DNA of 64,000 nucleotides from Gnetum montanum (taxonomy: Eukaryota; Streptophyta; Gnetopsida; Gnetales; Gnetaceae). Where the stretch lies: the NCBI GenBank assembly GCA_015680685.1, contig MNCI01016614.1, positions 60,438-124,437 of the forward strand, given 5' to 3'. A program made the position numbers and the translations under genes. Numbering within the stretch: position 1 is the stretch's first letter; each line of letters starts with the position of its first letter. Positions 20,156 through 33,022 of the stretch are shown here, piece after piece. The notes under the pieces are model-generated. The model was not told where the DNA came from and made no database searches. It saw only the letters and a list, made by a program, of their open reading frames with translations.

Positions 20156-22238
20156 TGTTACACCCCAAAATTAACCATAATAAATACATGAAATGATTTA
20201 AATGGACATGATTAAATTTCTTATAAATTCATATATTCCATATGAAAGACATAAAAATCCAAAATTAAATCATTAGATAACCTTAAATCATTAAGTATGA
20301 ATCTTAATAATTAGATCAAGTTTAAAATACAAGATATTCTAACTTACACTAGTTTCCATCTAGTAACATTCATTCTCTATGAAGACTTTAACATGAAAGC
20401 TAGAAGTGGTGTTCAACCATTCTTAAAATATGGAAGTGTGAAATGACCTTTGGAAGAGGATCTTGATTTGAATAAGATATACCCATCCATTCATCATACA
20501 ATCTCATTGGTCAGTGCATATTCTACTTACTTCCAATCCTTAGTAGACAAGAGGAATTTCAGAATTTGAGAATAGATGATGTTAATGAATAGTTTCTATT
20601 AAGAACTATAGTTCATTAATTACTCTACCATGCTTACTGAAGATGGGTCAACATCCTTCTTCATCGAGACATTACACTATATTTGTTAGGATATCTGATT
20701 CTTCCAAGCTATCAAGCTATTGGGGTTAATTCCTAAGGAAGACGTTAAGGATTAAGATCAAGTCCTACCATTCCAAAGAAGGCCTTTTGACCATATAGTC
20801 CTGATGGAAGAATTGCAACTACATCCCTTAATCCTAAAGGTTGATAAAGATTAGGAAGTTTGTTAACTTTGCTTTTATTTATTTATTTTTATTTCTCTTT
20901 ATTTATTTAATTTAAATTATAAATTAGGTAAGGAAAATATTTTAGGTAATACAAGTAGGAAAAAGGATTTGCCCTACCTTCACTTAGATGACTAGAGATA
21001 AGAGTTGCACTTTGTGTAATCCTAGTTACACTAGTGATTGGTGGTTGGTAGATCTTTAATTCATCCCTTGTGATTGCTTAGAGATTAACATAAGCATTCA
21101 TATGATAAGATTTATTTTTTTCCAAATTTTTTAATTTTTATATTTTTATTTGCCAAATAAGCTTCATAATTTTAAACTTCAATCCCACTCAAAAAGGAGA
21201 AATCAAAAGAGTGAAGGACACACTAAAGCATGAAGATAAATCTTTAGTGTAGACTTGTTTGAGGATGAACAAAAGCTAAGGAGGATAGGTAGTCATATTC
21301 TTATTTCTAAAAAAGCTATTTCATAATCAAGATGATGTTGATTTGTAACAAATGCTATAATTATTATAATAAAACTTGAAAGGACATATTGTAATAATGG
21401 GTATGTTTCTAAAGATGACCTTTTCAAGTTACCTGAGGTATTTATACTCATGAATTAGAGGTTGTATGGGCATGGAGTTGTGAAGTCGGTACAAGTGAGT
21501 AATGGATTGCAGGTAATGTAGCATATGAAGGTGACTAACCATCCCTTATGGCCAGGTGTAGGCATAACCATGATGGTAATGTTAGATTGCCTCTAAGGTA
21601 TAGATTTCTTAGGAACATAACCCTAAGAAACTCTCAGAGCATGACCCAAATACATTATTTTCATATTAATAAAGTTTCCTTTCATTTTCTTCTATGTTTT
21701 TCCTATCATATTCATTATGCATTATGTTGAATGTTATGTGTATTTGATTGTAGCATCCCATCCCTTATTAAGGTGGAATTGTATTGTTAACTATGTGAAT
21801 AACCTTCAAAAGAAGGGGTGCCTTGTTATGAGGAGTTGTAACTATTCACAATACCTCTCGAGGATAGGTTCAACTTATGATATTTAAGGCTAGGCTTAGA
21901 AGTTGTATCAGTATGTAGTTACAGAGCTAGATTGGTAAGTAACAAGATTTGGATAAAAAGATATGGGAAGGGATTCATCAGCCCTTTAGTCTAATGGCCT
22001 TACCATCGTGGCAGTGTTGGATTGACTCTAAGGGTCCTATGTGTCACAGGTTGATAACTCAAGGTTATTGATGGTATACCCAAACAAATTTCATTAATAA
22101 ATTTATGTTATTTATTTTCATTTTAATTCCATTCCTTTGTAATTATTTGTAATTTAAAATGAATGATCCAAATCATTTCCATGTTAAATGATGATTCAAC
22201 ATGATGAATGATCAAATTCATCAAATCTACGAACACTA
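20156..22238 (+). mobile_element. Possible LTR of element H (2.1 kb)
   Basis: The gag of C stops abruptly at TGTTACACCCC, a start common among plant LTRs. At 22232-22238 ATGTCACA is followed by TCGGTGTCAGAGAAAACC, which resembles a primer-binding site of the initiator-Met type (TGGTATCAGAGC). This would make an LTR of about 2.1 kb in plus orientation. The interior has AT-rich stretches, TATTTATTTATTT runs near 20875-20905, and no coding sequence I recognise. The second LTR and the target duplication (ATCTT expected, 20151-20155) are not seen, so this call is tentative. Confidence 0.35.
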
Positions 22239-24290
22239 TGTCACATTCGGTGTCAGAGAAAACCACGACCTAGGAGCTGAAATTAGATTAAATAAAGGAA
22301 AACATCATTAATTTCCCTTTATTAATATAAGAAAGAGGGTGCATTAATAGAAAAGATGGGATATAGAAAATGTGTGAATATGGATGATACAAGGTGAATT
22401 AAACATCTAATTTAAAGGATTGAAGGAGATCTTTGGAAACCTTTGCTTGAGCCACCCATTCTTCCTTATGACATCATCCTTTTTGTGCACATCCCAACAT
22501 CCAGTCAAGTCATAAGAGAGTTGCTAAATGTATTTTATGACACTTTTAGTAGTAGCCTTTTTAAGTCTATATTGTAATAGGTTGACTTGAAGCATCCATT
22601 GTGTCACATCCTCCTATCATTATTTTTTCTTCCTTTGTATACATAAGATTGGGATAAGTAATTAAAAAAAGAGAGAATAAAAAGAAAAATAAGAGAATTC
22701 ACTACTCACGTGAAGTCGATTGTTTCAAATCTAGAGTATTCACTCACAATTTAGCAACTGTCAAGTCAAGCAAGTATCACTTTTTAATTCTTGTAAGATT
22801 TCTTAAAGATTTTTGGTGACTTTAGAAGTGTCGTTGGGGATGGCATGAAATGTTGATGAACAATTAGACTACATCAATTCATAATCACTTTTGAAGTCAT
22901 AGGATTTGGACTTCCTTAAGTGATATAGCTCTTGTGAATAGAGTATGGAATATTCTTAGCAATTAATTTCTAAGACTATGAAAAAGAGCACATTCCTTCT
23001 TTGTAGGAGCTATCATTTATCCTAAGAAGTAGAATGAATCCTTGATGGTAACCAATGGAGTCATGTTAGCAAAAAGAGATATGAAAATAGAGAACATTGA
23101 TATGGTCTATGGGCCTTCAGATAGAGTTTGACCCTTCACTAAAGTCACTTGTAGAGATTATACCCGAGAAGATTTTGGTGATAGGGTAGTAGTTTGCTTA
23201 GAACTAGATTTCCATGAGGAATCCTTTTCCAACTCTTGGATAAAGCACTCTTGACCGAAGGACATTTGCAACAAAAATATGAGAGCAACATTAAAAAGGA
23301 AAATATTCAAAACTTGATAACTAATAGGTAGAATTTACCTTTGGTTCTTTTTCCTTCTCTTTATGTTTACAACTTGAATCCTATTCATTGGAACCTTGTT
23401 TGATGTGTTGAATCCTATTCATTGGATTCCTCTTAGTGGCAATTAGAAGCTTCATGCTAAGATATAAAGTAGATTGAGTAGGAATTAATATGGGAAGATC
23501 AGGGATTTCATAAAACCTTGTTGTATATGAATTGACATAATTGATAATCAATTTTATCAATAAAATCAACTTAGGAATATTTCTTCTAAGAAAGTAAGAA
23601 ATCAACAGTATAATTAGATATTTCCCTTTAACAAAAAGCTTGAAATTTGGTTGATTACATGCAAGGTATGAAAGGATTTGCCTAGTGTGGAAACCTAAAA
23701 TCATTTGAATAATAGTGGGAGTAATTACTAGTCTTTTCGATAGAAAGAGTAATTACCAATCTTTCGAAAATCATTCTCAAAAGACAAGTTTCCTAGAGAT
23801 GGTAAAGGTTGCACCATTATCTCATGCCATCCTTTTAGTAAGTAGTTTAGAAATGGGAAAAACTTATAACTCAAACAACCTAGAAGTTTTGAGATACTCA
23901 AAACCCTTGACTTCTAACAAATTATGAACTAGATTGGTGGCTTCAACTACTTTATTTTGATGAAAAATAATAGAAATGAAAACTGAGGTGGTGGGAGAAG
24001 TTTGGATGGAATTCTTTGGAGGAGCCATGTTATAAACTTGCTATGCCAAGAAATCTCTGAAACGACTATGCAAAGGATTGGTTTAAAGATGTTGGAAAAA
24101 AGCTTTTTTCTCCATGAATTTATAAAGAGGATATGCAAACCTTAGTAATAGTTAAAGGTGGAGCTGACTAGAGAAAAGTGTAGTTAAAGCTTAAGATAAC
24201 AAGTAATTAATTACTAATTACTTTTTAACTAAGTTAAATTTTCTTTATTTAGCAATTAACAAGGCTAGTAAACTTATCAACACATAGTAG
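22239..24290. other. AT-rich stretch without a recognisable gene
   Basis: If H is real, this is its leader and gag region. Open frames are short (107 codons at most, 23381-23704 on the minus strand, isoleucine/leucine-rich and without a family I recognise). A stretch at 22960-23290 has weak coding-like texture on the plus strand but several stops. No RT, integrase or protease motif was found. Confidence 0.4.
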
Positions 24291-24534
24291 TCTCTGAGAT
24301 GATTCCAATGGTATCAGTTTCACCAAATTTTGATGCACAGTTTACGATGCCATTAATTAAAATTAAAAATTATACTTTAGGAAAGCAAAAGTTAACTTTT
24401 AAATTTTATTTTCAATTCCAAAATTTTAGGGACTCACATCGAACTTGTGACTCTCGAGTTATCAAACCCAATACCTTGGTCATTTGTAAACTAGAAATAT
24501 ATAATTAATTAATTAATTTCATTTTAAATTTTTT
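24291..24534. other. Short AT-rich segment with a tRNA-B-box-like sequence
   Basis: GGGACTCACATCGAACTTGTGACTC near 24429-24453 resembles the GGGATTCGAAC...GTGAC motif that tRNA-derived plant repeats show on the complementary strand. The rest is AT-rich, ending in an (AATT)-like run at 24500-24520. Too little is left to name an element. Confidence 0.25.
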
Positions 24535-24920
24535 TGCCCTGCCCTATGGTAGGATATGGTAGACTACCATCAGCCTTCGTAGCTGGCCAACCGTGCCATT
24601 GATGCATTGCAGTCGACTTGGCCATGGCATGGCTCGTTGCGTTGTTAGGTGGTAAGGCACTGCTGTGAGACCACCACAGGAGCTACGCCCTTACACTCAA
24701 GTCTCAACAAAAAATAATGACATCTTTTGCACTGCCCCGCAGCCTCTGGAACCTCCATCCCCTCTGCAGCCATTTCCTGTTCGCTGCCATTGCCATTTGC
24801 TACCCAATGTTATAGCTGATACTGCTGCCAAATCCATCATGATTGTTGCAAAAGTCGCCAGTGTTTCGGCTACCCACCCATGGTTGTTAACAGCACTGTC
24901 GGTGCTGTGATTTGCTACCT
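24535..24920. other. GC-rich island of about 390 bp
   Basis: Marked shift from AT-rich flanks to balanced or GC-rich sequence, with CpG retained. The longest frame is 81 codons (24665-24910, plus), proline-rich at the start, with no recognisable domain. It could be a fragment of host sequence or of a younger element. Confidence 0.35.
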
Positions 24921-27393
24921 TTTCTTATTTATATTTTTTTTAAATTTTTTTTGATGTTCCTTTTGATGGTTTTATTATTTATTCCTCTTGGTCTTGATGT
25001 GATTTTCTTGAAATTTTGGTGCCTCTAATTCTATTGGGTACTTGAAGCCTCTAAGTCCTCATTGTGGTTCAGGGCGTTTTCGGTCTTATTTGGGATATTT
25101 GGCCTTTATTTAATCTCTTGGATATTTTGGAGCCTCTTAGGTGTCCGTTAGGGCTATGGAAGTTTTCAGCCTCTTTTAACCTCTTTGGAACTTCTTATCT
25201 CTTGGGCATTATAATATATTTTTATATTGGAATAGATTCCTGAATGGACATCTACAATGGCTATATTTACAACATGAGAAGATTAACATTAGACATATGT
25301 TAGTAATTGAGGAGAAAGATATGATGGTAAGCTTCACTTATTTTTTTTTTTTGAACCTTTAAATTATTCACCCTCCTTGAGATCTTGAGCATGAGACCAA
25401 AATCTTTAATACTATTTGATAGACTTGACCATTAAAAACTATGTTTTATAATTTAGTGTTCAATTTTTATAATAGGAAATCATTTTAAAAAATAGACTAC
25501 CAAATCAAAACATATAACAATACCAAATATCAAAATTTTTTGGATGCTGTAAAAGTAAGAATCCTTTGGGCTTTTGAGATTAGCTAGCCTTGCTTGAAAA
25601 TTTATCTAAAATGATGACCATTGCTAGAATTGCATGTTGGGGCTTATGCATGGTTTTGCATATGAGTTGTGGTGGACTTGTGGTTTTCTTTTAATGCATA
25701 GCCATGGGTCATGGTTAGGGTATGGTTTCTTTTGAAACTGCTATAGTATTGCACTAAACTTTTAGTGTGATTTTGCCTTAATCACGAGTTATCACTAGCT
25801 CTTGGTTACCTCACCATAGGACATGATGAGGTTGTAGTTACTTGACCATAGGTTATGAATCCTTCTATTGATGTATATTTGTTATCTTCTACCTTTTAAT
25901 TTCATTTGAAAAGACCATAATTATTGGTGAGATCATGGTGGCTTGACAATGGATTGTGGTTAGGTAATGATGGTATGAAGAGGCATCATTTTGTTGCTTC
26001 TAGCTTTTGTGCTAAAATGAGATGTACCATGAGTCATGGGAAACTTGTTCTATAATACCATGAGTCATGGTGAGGTTGTGTGGTCACTGAAAATAGAGGC
26101 ATTTTAATTTTGAGTATATCCTAAGTTAATCATGAGTTGTGGTTACCTCATTGTTTTACCAAGAAACAATATTTTTGCACCTTGAGATTTATTGAGATAT
26201 TGATGAATCTAATAAAATTGCCATCTTAGGGATGATATTTTGACCTCTAAATTAATGGATCATGGGCAAGAATTAGGTTTAGACATGTTCATATATGAAT
26301 TCATAGAGACAAATGATATTGAGATGAATGGGATTTAGCTTCATAATTCGAAAAATTTTGGCAACATGAATGCATACATAAAGTACTCAAATATGCTTTA
26401 CAATCTATGTGAATTATCTTTGACTCATTTGGAGATCATTTTGAAGGAGTCTTGGCTTTATGGAACTTGGATTTTTAGGCTTATCTTTTGAAGGTTTTAT
26501 AATGGATTGAAATAAAACTAAAACAAAGATTAAAATAATTATATTTTTAAGATAATGAAATCAAAATGAAATAGATGAAATAACTAAGATGCTAAAATTG
26601 ATGAAGCTAATTTCTTTAATTATATTTCTTCACAAACATGAGAGAGATCTATTTATTTAACATTCAATTAGAGAGAGAGATTTAACATAATAAAATGTAA
26701 GAGAGAGAAAATCATAGGTAAATGAAGAAGAACTATAAAATTATATTGCTAGCATGAGTGAAATGATGCATCAATATAATGCTTCTTGAAAAGGTGCTTA
26801 CAGTACTCTTGACTCTATTGCAAAAGGATGGAGAAGATTCCCACATTTTGTCATGGTGCTTAAGAGCACATGTCACCTCTTCAAGAGTTTTCTCCTCTTT
26901 TGATTCTTTATATTCTATTTTCTATCTTCTTTTTTCTTCTCTTAATAAAGAGTTCTTCTGATCTCTTAATATAATGATCCCAAACCTCCTTATATAGCCT
27001 TTGGATTATGAGCTTCTAGGAGGAGATTATGTAGAGATTAGGTGGATGTTAGGTGATCCATGTGGTCTCAATGCTTTTCCACAAGACACATGGCTTTGGA
27101 GTGGTTTCAATACATGTAAGAGGGGACACTTATGTTTTTTTGTATTCTTGTATGATCCCTAATGATGATAATAAGAATTTACTTTAACTTGTCTTTTTAC
27201 TTCATCTTCATATTTCATTCTTTCTTTTTTTCTTGAATTTTCTTTCTACCTTCATACTTTGAAATTTATGGAGTCTTTCATGATTATACATTTGCTTGTA
27301 CATTTTTAGTATAATGTACACATAACACTATATATACATTTTAGTTTGAGCATAGTTAGAGCCACTTAAAAGAAGTTAGACTTTCACTCATCC
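24921..27393. other. AT-rich unassigned stretch with degenerate short repeats
   Basis: Between about 25680 and 26160 variants of CCATGAGTCATGG / GAGGTTGTGGTTACCTC recur in loose tandem. TATATAAGGAGG on the minus strand (26988-26999) with a pyrimidine/purine-rich leader (26880-26950) looks like a promoter of the LTR type, so part of this stretch may be an LTR of another minus-strand element. No reading frame above 60 codons is convincing. Confidence 0.35.
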
Positions 27394-27398
27394 ATCAT
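27394..27398. repeat. Target-site duplication of element E, left copy (ATCAT)
   Basis: ATCAT before the left LTR; the same at 36383-36387. Confidence 0.8.
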
Positions 27399-28259
27399 TG
27401 ATGAGTGGTGAGGTACCACTACACTCAACCATACGAATACGAGCATTTCATGCATGATCCAGTCGAACTCCGTAGACGGGCTAGTTGTGGTATTTATATA
27501 GTTACTCGTTGATTGTAGTTTGCTGTCTTTCCACTTGGACTAATATTTGCTTTGTCATATATGGTTTAGTCTAGAGTGAGGTGTATGATGTGGTCTTAAA
27601 CTATTGCTACTCCTAGAGGCAATGGAAAATAACTTGTTAAGCTAAGAGAGAAAGGGTGAAGAGAGTCTAAGCTAGCCTAAGTGCAATGAGCATTCGTTCC
27701 TTAATCATCCGTACACATCTTGGACCTTGTGCATGACTACTACTGGGATTACCAAGCACATGGCCTAGGTACGCTACTGGGATACCAAGTAGTCACACTT
27801 GAATGCTCATGATTAAGTCGTACTCATTCCACGTTTAAGGAGTTTAGGGTAAAGTAATATTAACTACGAAAGCAATAAATAACAATAACAATTAACTAAT
27901 TAAACTAAGTGAATGCTGCAATGATGAAGTAATCTCAATCTTTATTTCCAGTCATGTGCATGTCCAAGTACATTACACTTGAATAAAGGTGCTATACAAT
28001 TACAATCATCACACTATGGGCATGCACTGGGGGAAAAGAGTTGAGAGGAAAAAATGACAAAAATACTCTACTCTAACACTAAACTGGCTGAAAACTAACT
28101 TACTAAAAAATTGACTTCTTTCCCATGCACCCCATTGTGTATTTATAAGCTCACATGGGAACTACGATATTGCACACTTGATATTGCGAGCCAGGTCACA
28201 ATATCACGTACATGATATCACGGGTGCGATATCATGGTCTAATGAATCATGATTCATCA
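27399..28259 (-). repeat. 3' LTR of element E
   Basis: On the minus strand starts TGATGAATCATGATTC (28259 downward) and ends CCACTCATCA at 27399. GATATC/GATATT sites lie at 28160-28235; TATA box complement TATTTATA at 28140-28147. Confidence 0.9.
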
Positions 28260-28293
28260 TACCCTCACGATTGAATGAAAACTCATCCTCAAG
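28260..28293 (-). other. Polypurine tract and pre-LTR box of element E
   Basis: On the minus strand: CTTGAGGATGAGTTTTCATT, then TCGTGAGGGTA, directly before the LTR; same box as in A, B and D. Confidence 0.75.
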
Positions 28294-28389
28294 TCAAACA
28301 AAATGAGAACAAGCCCCATTGATTACACAGTGGATAGGTATGGGATTATTTATTGACTGGAAATTCATTCATGTTGCAATGGAGAATTG

Positions 28390-31224
28390 AATACAGCAAA
28401 ATTGGAACATGAACACAAAAATTACAAAATTTCAAAATTACAAAATTTTGTGGTACTCATGTGGTTCCAGGTGGCAGTGGCTCCTCCATGGGTTACTTCC
28501 CCTTATCTTGTGCTCCAGATTTTGGAATTTGATGGCTCTGTAATAATGCCTAGAGCTTTTCCTCTTCAATTTGGGGGTCTTATGCTGTCCATGCTAATGC
28601 TCCAATGTTTGATGGAGTCGGCACCTCCCATGGACATGGTAGTTGTGGGAACATTTGATTTGCTTTAACATACTAGGCCACAAACAACCATCGTTCCAAC
28701 TTGTAGGCTCTAGCTTTATCCCTGTACTCCTAGAAATCTGTAAGTCATTGAGCCAAGTATGTTGCAACATCTTTTTGGCCTTGGTAGCTGGTCTTAACCA
28801 CCTCTAGTTTAGAATTTGCGATTTCTAGATTTTGCAATGTTTTCTTATGCTCTACAAATTCTGCTTCATATTTGGTGTAGGTGGTAGCTACATGCTTCTT
28901 GAGCTCTATTCTCGGGCATCCTGCTATCAGCATGGCTAGGTTGGTATACCATAGGTTTACCAATTCCATGTACTCTGTGAGATCTTGAATCTGCAGGTTC
29001 GATTTTTAATCTCTGCTTGGTGGGAAAATGCATATGTGTCCAGTATGGCCTACCAATCAGTGTGTTGAGCACTAAAAGTGTTGATGTGGGCCTTGGCCAT
29101 ATGGATCTCCTTTTCTATGACTTGCTTGTACATCCCCACCTGGTCTCTAAAGTGCTCCTTTAATTTTTCATGCTGCTTGGCCTCGTTTTGCCACATGCTT
29201 ATTTCGATGGCCATCTTCTAATGGATTTGACATACCTCCTCCATTGAGAGGGTTCGATTCTCTCTGGCCAAACGGTTCATGTCTTGGTTGACCCTGACTA
29301 GCTATTCTCGTAATTTCTAAAAGTTTTCCTTGAGAACATTCTTTTGTTTCTTCACAGTGGTCAATCAAAGATTATCAGTAGCGAGCTGTTTATTCTCTTC
29401 TTGTAAGGCTCTGAGTGCCTTGGCGTGCATGTATGTTTGTGCTTATGCCTTGTAGGCATTGCAGTCGGCCTTCTCCTTCTCCTCTACCATTCTTTTATTA
29501 TCCGCTAATAGTTTATTAAGTTGCTCCATCCTGAAAGTGTCTAGCTGGTCTGTAGGAACATATTGAGATGGATCCCACTGTGCAGCTTGTAGGGCAACCA
29601 GCCTTTCTTGGAGTCTTGCTAACTCTACTTCTGCATGCTTGGCCTTGGTCTCTGCAAAGACCAGCTTTCCTTTGGTGGAGATGAGGTCTGATTGCATTAC
29701 TATGACATCTTGCGGGATGTTGAACGAGGACGTCATTACTTGTCCTGTCTGCAGTAATCGATCAAGGACATCCTCATGCTCCGTAGGAGTCATTGAGGGA
29801 CCAGCTAGAGTTTGAGAATCCCGTGCTCCTATGAAATAGGTTAGTGGAACAATATGGACATTGAAATATTCTTTGATGTGGTCTGTGATCAGTTTTGTGG
29901 CTCCTGCTACATCTTGGTGCTGCATGACCACCATTGTGGCCTCTTCATCCATTTCCAATTGCATTGGGAAGGATGCAACGTTCCCTGAAATCTATTGTGA
30001 CCAATGAGTTTTCCCTACTCTTGTTTGAATGGACACCTCACCCCATGCACGATCAATAGAAATTGTGGGCTATATAGTGTCATTGATGATGCAGAAGAGA
30101 TTAGCATCATCACGACTTCCCCAACTGACTATCTCAGCAATGGCCTTGAGATGGCTCATTGACGGTCGATAATCCTATGGCGATGGTGACGGTTGGTCTC
30201 GCTAGCTCATGCTGGGCCCTATGCTTGGGAGTAGACTAGGCCTTATAGTTTGAGTTGTAGTGGGCCCCAACATCTATTCTTGCTTTGGCTTTAGTGTCTC
30301 ATCAACACTTTTCCATGGGGCTGGTGGCTTTAGTAGTTTGGTGAATGAAGCATTTTGGGCTCTTCTAGGAATGTCATTGGTGTACCCTAGAATACCAGCA
30401 CATTTACACATCTTCCTAATGAGACAAGGGAAGGGCAACGCTAACTTCCCTATCTTGCATTCTTCAAACTGACTTAAGATATCCATGAGATATAGATGAG
30501 GAAGGTTAGCATTAGCTTTTCCCATCAATATGGCACTTCCTCTTGCTGCATACGTTGAGATCCTTTTTAATCCTCTCATGGGAAAGATGTGATAAGTGCC
30601 AATCTTGAAGTATATCATTTCTTCTAGTGTCAACTGTCCATATGTCTTGTCCTCTTTGCCATACACCCCATCCAACCAAACTTTTGCTCATCTGCATTGG
30701 AGCGAGTGAATAGGTGAGTAAATTTTGGCCCTATATTTGGAAGGTTCAATACTTCCGAGATGGCCTTGGTGAAAAAATCTACAAACACATGACAAATGTC
30801 AACTATGGTGCCTTCTTCCTTATTATGCCAAAATTGGTATGTTTCTCTTAAGTACTAGGCACCACTTTCAAAGAGGATAGGCGATAATGAAGACCCTTTG
30901 AGTTGGTCCCTAACAACCTCAGGAGTGAATTCCATGAAAGGTCCAATGTTTAATTCCATGATCACAACTACCGACATGGACCTTTCTTAGATAGCCTAGA
31001 CACACTCTGGGGACAACATGAAGTGTTGTCCCTATTCAGGTGCTTCAGCAACTCCTCCTTCTACCTATCCTGATTGCGTAGTAGCAGGAATCTCTTGATG
31101 GATGCTAAATGATTGCACCTCTTGCCCTGCAAGTTATTCAAGAGATGCTTGTCCTCTACCTCTCCTAGGTCTCTTAGACACACCTTGAGAGGGTCCTTCT
31201 TGTTGTCCACGTTCAGGGGCCATC
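28390..31224 (-). pseudogene. Accessory gene of element E: plant-transposon-protein-like domain plus coiled coil
   Basis: Starts MAPERGQQEG at 31224, directly after a splice acceptor. About the first 330 codons form a globular part; near codons 190-290 it reads YFKIGTYHIFP, SAILMGKANANLP and LALPFPCLIRKMCKCAGI. The pattern AIL-x-(short)-then LPFPxLI-x2-xCxxxGI resembles the putative plant transposon protein domain found in Athila-type downstream genes. From about 30120 to 28750 follows a long charged, heptad-rich region (KAKHAEVELARLQERL, QHEKLKEHFRDQVGMY), a coiled coil. HEKLKEHFRDQ is also present in D (near 45650-45680). One frameshift near 30690, another near 28930, and about ten in-frame stops. 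Function unknown; not a recognisable polymerase, integrase or membrane glycoprotein: no signal peptide or clear transmembrane helix. Confidence 0.7.
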
Positions 31225-31236
31225 TGTAATCACACG
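31225..31236 (-). promoter_or_regulatory. Candidate 3' splice site of element E
   Basis: GTGTGATTACAG on the minus strand, immediately followed by ATG at 31224-31222. Matches the acceptor-ATG junctions of B and D. Confidence 0.55.
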
Positions 31237-33020
31237 AGACCAACCATTAGTAAGGTTGTTTACAAAATTTAAGTTATACCTTACTTTTGCCTTAATGAAT
31301 TTGTTTCTTATTTCATGTGATCTAAAGTTAAAAAATCTTGTGGAAATGTCCCCTAAAATTATTAATATTGGGCCCCTTAATTTGATTAGGTGGCTTTAAA
31401 ATTTAATTTCCTATTGTAGGTGAGGAGATAAGATTGTTTTTGGCACATGTTTATCATCATTTTTTGTAATCAATTACCCTTTATAGTATCATTTAGAAAA
31501 TGATGAATTTTGAAAAATTTATACACAATTTAAAGTGTACCCCTCCCCCACAACTATGTTGAACACTCCAGGTTCAAGTAGGCTCTCTTGGAATAAGAAT
31601 TGGAGCGCTAGTGAGTGAGTTATGGCTATTGGAACAAGAGGTGCGCAAGTCATGAGTTGTAGAAAAAAATTTGAAAAATTCCCCCCTGTGAATAGTTGAA
31701 AATGATGTTGACATGCATGGGTCCATATATATAGTTTTGCACGATGCGATATCATGAACACGATAGCGTGGCCATGATATCATGTTAGACATGATATTGC
31801 ATACGCAAAATCGTGGCCTGTCTAAAGTAGGGTACTTAGAAAAGTGGATAAATTGTTGAAATTATAAGCTGAAAAATGAAGGACTTGAAGTATGTGTAAA
31901 AGGTATAGGGTAATATTAAATAGTCCTAAAGGAACCAAAAAATATAATGGTGTAGAATCTGGCAATGGAATGCATGAATCAGATGAGGAGAAAGGACATG
32001 TGTCAGTTCATAGGAACGTTTGACCCAGAAGGATAATGAGGGAAAGAGTATTGTAATTCTTGGAGGGTATGAAATGATGTGATGGTGATGTAGAATCTAC
32101 ACTGATGCAACAAAACATACACATGTAGATACCACTATGATGAGGTAGGAATTCAATGCTACACAAGAAATGAGTCACAAATTCATGAACAGCGAGATGA
32201 GGTGAATTATAGAAGGGATTGCAGAGATTGGGACATGAGGTAACTGGCCTAGGAAATAATGAATCCTTAGTTGTAAGGCATGATTAATGTGTCATTAACC
32301 TATCACTCAACAATCAGGGCCAAGTCCATTCCTCTGATTAGTGACATCGCATTGTTTCATCCCAATGATAGACAACAATGAGAGCATCATGAGGGCAAGG
32401 CGTACGATCACGTGGCATTTCATACAAGGGAGGAGTGATTTTGCTTTGTGGCACTCTTCTTCTTTTTTCTCTCTCTCTTTTTTTTAATGAATTCTTAAGC
32501 CAGAGAAGTCTCCTACCTTTAGGTATGGGTGCATGTCTTTCTAGTGGGACCCCCTAGAATAGCATTGAGTTTCCTTGATTGAGTGTCTTTTGATTACTCT
32601 TACTCCCATTTTTCATTAGATCTACGATGATCTTAGTACAATCAAGCTGCATGATAACTCCTACAGATGTTACCAAAGAGAATTCACAAGTCCCCTTGAT
32701 GTCACACCCTAGCCATTCCCGCTTAGTCCATCCTGCTTCGCTCTGGGTATAATAAACACAAGGTTACTTTAAGTTTTAATGATTAGGGATGTCATTGTAC
32801 CCAGGGTAGAACCTCTTATTAATGGAATGGGTAGGTGGATGTTGTGAGCTCGTTGTTCAAGTAATTAGTCACCTGAGACTTGATAGCAGAGAACAACACC
32901 TCAAGCAATGAGTCACATGAGTGCTTTATTCATAGATGAGATTACTCATAAAAAGATAAAAGGATAGAAAGATAAAGCAATAAATTAAAAGGTGAAAAAT
33001 TGGAGAACAAAAAGTTGAAA
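31237..33020 (-). other. Conserved non-coding block of element E
   Basis: Minus strand, after gag: T-rich tract (33020-32880), then GGTGTGACATCAAGGGGACTTG-like box (about 32715-32694), GTCCCACTAGAAAGACATGC (about 32555-32535), and a stretch with ATGAAACAATGCGATGTCAC (near 32360-32340) that matches D at 42300-42320. A purine tract GTTGTGGGGGAGGGG lies at 31545-31559 (minus). No reading frame of interest. Confidence 0.65.
31722..31812 (-). promoter_or_regulatory. Internal promoter-like array of element E
   Basis: Minus strand: several GATATC/GATATT sites (AACATGATATCATGG, TTCATGATATCGCATC; plus-strand 31745-31797), followed 10-20 bases on by CTATATATATGG (31723-31734). This copies the arrangement of the LTR U3 but lies 500 bases upstream of the accessory ATG. 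D has the same at 42970-43055. Confidence 0.55.
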
Positions 33021-33022
33021 AA

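Noticed and set aside
23381-23704. 107-codon minus-strand frame as a membrane protein
   Set aside because: Isoleucine/leucine richness is explained by AT-rich DNA; no motif, and no support from context.
31735-31812. Nested solo LTR inside element E
   Set aside because: Only the palindrome/TATA part resembles an LTR; no TG...CA ends or target duplication, and D has the same array at the homologous place, so it belongs to the family.
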